Assembly: GCA_019323235.1 (NCBI GenBank)
Contig: JAHWHN010000196.1
Coordinates: forward strand, 1-8,635
Direction of reading: 5' to 3'
Source: Candidatus Woesearchaeota archaeon
Lineage (GTDB): Archaea; Nanobdellota; Nanobdellia; Woesearchaeales; JABIAG01
DNA: 8,635 nt
Shown piece after piece: positions 6,678 through 8,635 of the stretch. Position numbers and translations under genes: made by a program. Numbering within the stretch: position 1 is the first letter of the stretch; every line of letters begins with the position of its first letter. Below the pieces are notes generated by a model that saw only the letters and a program-made list of their open reading frames with translations, was not told the DNA's origin and did no database searches.

Positions 6678-6944
6678 ATGTTATTAAGATTTCTAGGAAT
6701 CATGGATATATTTACAGCATTAGTAATATTTTTCCTCCATCTTGGAATTGGACATATTAAATTAAGTTTAATTGTTGCCAATTATTTAGTTCTGAAACTA
6801 ATTATTTCATATAAATCTATTAATGGATATATTGATTTATTGGTTGCTGTTTACATAATGGGAATGCATGCTGGGTTTATTACATGGTTTGATTATGTAG
6901 TCATGCTTTATTTAATACAGAAAGGAATTTTTAGTTTGAAATAA
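6678..6944 (+). CDS. Small four-TM membrane protein, 88 aa, unknown function
   Basis: The protein is hydrophobic throughout, with likely membrane helices at about 8-22, 28-44, 51-63 and 66-84, and polar loops containing SYKSINGY and QKGIFSLK. Small proteins starting MLLRFLG-(I/L)-x-D and ending in LLQKG-type tails occur, as I recall, in several DPANN genomes, so it is probably a real conserved membrane protein, but no function is known to me. The ATG at 6678 is supported by a TATA-like site 28 nt upstream; an in-frame ATG at 6702 is an alternative. It is transcribed away from hef and toward the 234-aa membrane protein, with only three bases between the two stop codons (6945-6947). Confidence 0.72.
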   Translation: MLLRFLGIMDIFTALVIFFLHLGIGHIKLSLIVANYLVLKLIISYKSINGYIDLLVAVYIMGMHAGFITWFDYVVMLYLIQKGIFSLK

Positions 6945-6947
6945 TTA

Positions 6948-7652
6948 TTATAGATCTCCAGTCAAACTTAAGTAATACATGAATGCTGCAAAACCTAATA
7001 CTAAAGAAATTCCAAATGTAAATAATAAATTTGTTAAGAATGCTAATGCAACAAAAGCCAAAGTAAATCCAATCATGAAAGCATAATGAAATGGATTTCC
7101 AAATAACATCAAAAAACCATCTGTTCTCGGGAATGGAAATAAAGATAAAATTGCTACAAATGCACTAATCTCAATAAAATAACCAACTAAAGTATATTTT
7201 TTGAAAGGCATTAAAAGTCCCATTAAAAATAAAGTTCCTAACATACCAGTTACACACATTGATGAGAATTCCATGAAATTTGTTCTATATCTAAATTTCC
7301 CAATTCTTCTTTTTTTGTTGATTTCTGGAAATAAATAACCAGGAGATAAAAAGAAAATAAAGTTGAAAAATAAAGTTCCAAGATACAAACCAATACCACA
7401 AGCCACTGGGCTAAACAAATATCTTGTTGTAATTCCTTTAGCTACAGCATATAACTTCTCAAAACTAAAATGAATTATTAAAACTAAATAAGATATTATA
7501 GTCATAATAACTAATTTTTCTAAGAATGCATTTTTAGAAATAATTTCCAAAGATCTTAATGCCATTAATATTCCGAAGGCTAATGAAGTTAAAAATAATT
7601 GAAATAATTCTGATTTTGTAAACCTAAAATCCTTTTTAATTCTTCGAAGCAT
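6948..7652 (-). CDS. M50 (site-2-protease-like) membrane protein, probably catalytically inactive
   Basis: A 234-aa protein with about six or seven membrane segments. Its layout follows archaeal M50 intramembrane metalloprotease relatives. Where the zinc-binding HExxHKL normally lies, it has HFSFEKL (61-67), keeping the first His but losing the catalytic Glu (Phe62) and second His (Glu65). A SPGY turn (103-106) sits where many relatives have a PG-containing loop. The later motif NLxPxPxxDG is present as SLFPFPRTDG (170-179), keeping the Asp ligand D178. A basic loop (113-124, KKRRIGKFRYR) lies between helices. The ATG at 7652 has a TATA box 26 nt upstream. If the relationship is right this is a pseudoprotease, perhaps a membrane chaperone or regulator; otherwise it is simply an unknown polytopic protein. 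The family link is my inference from two motifs. Confidence 0.7.
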   Translation of the reverse strand: MLRRIKKDFRFTKSELFQLFLTSLAFGILMALRSLEIISKNAFLEKLVIMTIISYLVLIIHFSFEKLYAVAKGITTRYLFSPVACGIGLYLGTLFFNFIFFLSPGYLFPEINKKRRIGKFRYRTNFMEFSSMCVTGMLGTLFLMGLLMPFKKYTLVGYFIEISAFVAILSLFPFPRTDGFLMLFGNPFHYAFMIGFTLAFVALAFLTNLLFTFGISLVLGFAAFMYYLSLTGDL

Positions 7653-7673
7653 AAGGAATTATTGATAATTGAG

Positions 7674-7682
7674 TATATAAAT
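7674..7682 (-). promoter_or_regulatory. TATA box of the M50-like gene
   Basis: Minus-strand TTTATATA preceded by AAAA, centred about 26 nt before the ATG at 7652. The extended form AAAATTTATATA recurs before the 81-aa gene, which suggests a shared BRE-plus-TATA consensus. Confidence 0.65.
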
Positions 7683-7705
7683 TTTGTGAAGAAACTTGTA
7701 TAAAA

Positions 7706-7951
7706 TTAAATTAATTTCTTAATCTTTGTTATATCAGATTTAGATAATTTAATTACTGAATATTTTCCTTTCAAAACAATTGTACCATTCTTAAGTTTGA
7801 TTAATTTTATATCTTCATCATCTTCTTGTATAGCCATAACTAAAGCATTTTTTAATTTTGATGAAGAACTTGCTCCTTTCATTGATTCTGTTGCATTCTT
7901 AAGATATTCTCTTGCTTCTTTTCCAGGCATATTAATTTTAGCGAATGTCAT
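7706..7951 (-). CDS. 81-aa soluble protein of unknown function
   Basis: I do not recognise this protein. The first half is helical and polar (MTFAKINMPGKEAREYLKNA, then a Ser-rich turn GASSSSK and a second helix), followed by an acidic EDDED run (residues 43-47) and a basic second half with alternating hydrophobic residues (IKLIKLKNGTIVLKGKYSVIKL) that looks like beta strands, ending SKSDITKIKKLI. There are no membrane segments. The start at ATG 7951 is chosen because a TATA box lies 25 nt upstream; the frame stays open 34 codons further to a TTG at 8053, but that extension runs into the photolyase gene and is Lys/Phe-rich noise. It has its own promoter, so it is not co-transcribed by necessity with its neighbours. 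Confidence 0.72.
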   Translation of the reverse strand: MTFAKINMPGKEAREYLKNATESMKGASSSSKLKNALVMAIQEDDEDIKLIKLKNGTIVLKGKYSVIKLSKSDITKIKKLI

Positions 7952-7972
7952 GAGATATTTTTTGATTAATAA

Positions 7973-7981
7973 ATATATAAA
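7973..7981 (-). promoter_or_regulatory. TATA box of the 81-aa gene
   Basis: Minus-strand TTTATATAT, preceded by CAAAAAA, centred about 26 nt before the ATG at 7951. It begins only eight bases after the photolyase T-tract, so terminator and promoter are packed into a 46-bp gap. Confidence 0.65.
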
Positions 7982-7988
7982 TTTTTTG

Positions 7989-7997
7989 AAAAAAAAA
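7989..7997 (-). terminator. Oligo-T terminator of the photolyase gene
   Basis: Nine consecutive T residues on the coding strand directly follow the photolyase TAG. Runs like this are the main intrinsic termination signal of archaeal RNA polymerase; no hairpin precedes it. Confidence 0.6.
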
Positions 7998-8635
7998 CTA
8001 AGCTCGTTTAAACATCTCTTTTGCTTTTTGAGATTCTTCTTTGTGTTCAACAATAGGCTTTGGATAATTTTTCAAGTTATGATTTTTATACAAATTATGT
8101 ATTTCATAACTTGTTAAATCCTTTAATTCAGGAACCCATTTTTTTATATACTCACAATCTCTATCAAATTTTTCTTGTTGACTCCAAGGATTGAATATTC
8201 TAAAATAAGGTTGTGCATCACATCCTGTTGATGCCGCCCATTGCCAATTACCATTATTTACAGCAGGATCATAATCTATTAAATTCTGAGCGAAATACTT
8301 TTCTCCCCATTGCCAATTTATATGAAGATCTTTTACTAAAAAGGAAGCAACAATCATTCTAACTCTATTATGCATATAACCAGTAGTATTTAATTCCCTC
8401 ATACCTGCATCAACAATTGGAAATCCTGTTTTTCCTTCACACCATTTTTGAAATAACTTCTTATCATTATCCCATTTTATTTTATCATACTTATTCTTAA
8501 AAGCACCATCTAAGACATTAGGAAAGTGGTAGATTATATGAGTAAAAAAATCCCTCCAATATACTTCGTTTATCAAAACTTCTTGGAAATTCTCTTTAAA
8601 ACTCGAATATATTTCTCTTATTGAAATAGTTCCAA
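7998..8635 (-). CDS. phr: Class I CPD photolyase, C-terminal half (cut by window edge)
   Basis: Light-driven, FAD-dependent repair of cyclobutane pyrimidine dimers. About 212 codons are visible; the N-terminal antenna domain and start lie beyond position 8635, and the frame is open to the edge (GTISIREIYSSF...). A gapless comparison with E. coli PhrB from memory finds the CPD-type residues: Glu and Trp of LINEVYW (E274, W277), N and R of HNRVRM (N341, R342) with M345, and the Trp equivalent to W384 in WQW. The Asn next to the flavin (N378) is in NNGNW. The electron-transfer Trp triad W306, W359, W382 is present (IKWDN, INWQW, GNWQW). The C-terminus (NYPKPIVEHKEE...) is of usual length and ends in TAG. 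The enzyme should be active. The TTG at 8576 is an internal codon, not a start. Confidence 0.95.
   Translation of the reverse strand, partial: GTISIREIYSSFKENFQEVLINEVYWRDFFTHIIYHFPNVLDGAFKNKYDKIKWDNDKKLFQKWCEGKTGFPIVDAGMRELNTTGYMHNRVRMIVASFLVKDLHINWQWGEKYFAQNLIDYDPAVNNGNWQWAASTGCDAQPYFRIFNPWSQQEKFDRDCEYIKKWVPELKDLTSYEIHNLYKNHNLKNYPKPIVEHKEESQKAKEMFKRA

Noticed and set aside
6572..6781. Minus-strand 69-codon open frame in the divergent spacer
   Set aside because: It runs through both promoters and antisense to the 88-aa gene, and shows no coding-like pattern; its HWTQWTH stretch merely reflects the TGTGTCCA repeat.
7952..8053. N-terminal extension of the 81-aa gene to a TTG at 8053
   Set aside because: It overlaps the photolyase coding end, is a Lys/Phe-rich run derived from the T-tract and TATA region, and ignores the well-placed TATA box for ATG 7951.
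7797..8117. Plus-strand 106-codon open frame
   Set aside because: It lies antisense to the 81-aa gene, its promoter and the photolyase end; composition is a reflection of those genes and no promoter is seen.
7998..8576. Photolyase as a complete 192-aa protein starting at the TTG at 8576
   Set aside because: The frame continues upstream to the window edge with conserved photolyase sequence (GTISIREIY), so the codon is internal.
1..8635. CRISPR arrays, tRNA or rRNA genes, insertion sequences, attachment sites
   Set aside because: No spaced repeat array, cloverleaf-type sequence, transposase or terminal inverted repeats were seen; all gaps between genes are about 100 bases or less and mostly occupied by promoters.

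Overview
The window is about 8.6 kb of very AT-rich, gene-dense DNA. It almost certainly comes from an archaeon of the DPANN group; the primase, Hef and small membrane proteins look Woesearchaeota/Pacearchaeota-like. Four things support this. There is an archaeo-eukaryotic primase whose small-subunit core runs into a PriL-type C-terminal domain, a fusion layout known from Nanoarchaeum-type lineages. There is a full-length Hef helicase-nuclease, an archaeal XPF/FANCM relative. Nearly every gene has an archaeal TATA-like box centred about 24-28 nt before its start codon, which implies leaderless mRNAs. Small multi-pass membrane proteins of unknown function fill the gaps. No rRNA, tRNA, CRISPR, insertion sequence or other mobile-element signature was found, and no gene-free stretch exceeds about 100 bases.

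Layout, left to right. (1) Positions 1-1107, minus strand: primase. The open frame stops at an in-frame TGA (37-39), but the same frame continues to the window edge with residues that fit the next part of the conserved domain. (2) 1190-1879, plus strand: a 7-TM protein, divergent from the primase and overlapping by 4 bp at its stop with a convergent 74-aa two-TM protein (1876-2100, minus). (3) 2136-4312, minus: a translationally coupled pair made of an SPFH/Band 7 protein and an unrecognised 388-aa protein with a glycine-rich membrane hairpin, joined by an ATGA overlap and a Shine-Dalgarno-like GGAG. (4) 4377-6575, minus: Hef (DECH helicase, XPF-type nuclease, tandem HhH), with EYK where the family has ERK. 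(5) 6576-6677: a divergent promoter region with a tandem TGTGTCCA repeat. (6) 6678-6944, plus: an 88-aa membrane protein, convergent with a 234-aa minus-strand membrane protein that looks like a catalytically dead M50 (site-2-protease-like) peptidase. (7) 7706-7951, minus: an 81-aa unknown protein. (8) 7998-8635, minus: the C-terminal half of a class I CPD photolyase, cut by the window edge and followed by a T9 terminator.

Functionally, the window combines DNA replication and repair genes (primase, Hef, photolyase) with membrane proteins of unknown role. Each transcription unit appears to have its own promoter, so there is no sign of one large operon; only the SPFH/388-aa pair is clearly coupled. 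The points most worth a second look are the primase TGA, the altered Hef nuclease motif, the SPFH two-gene unit and the M50-like pseudoprotease.
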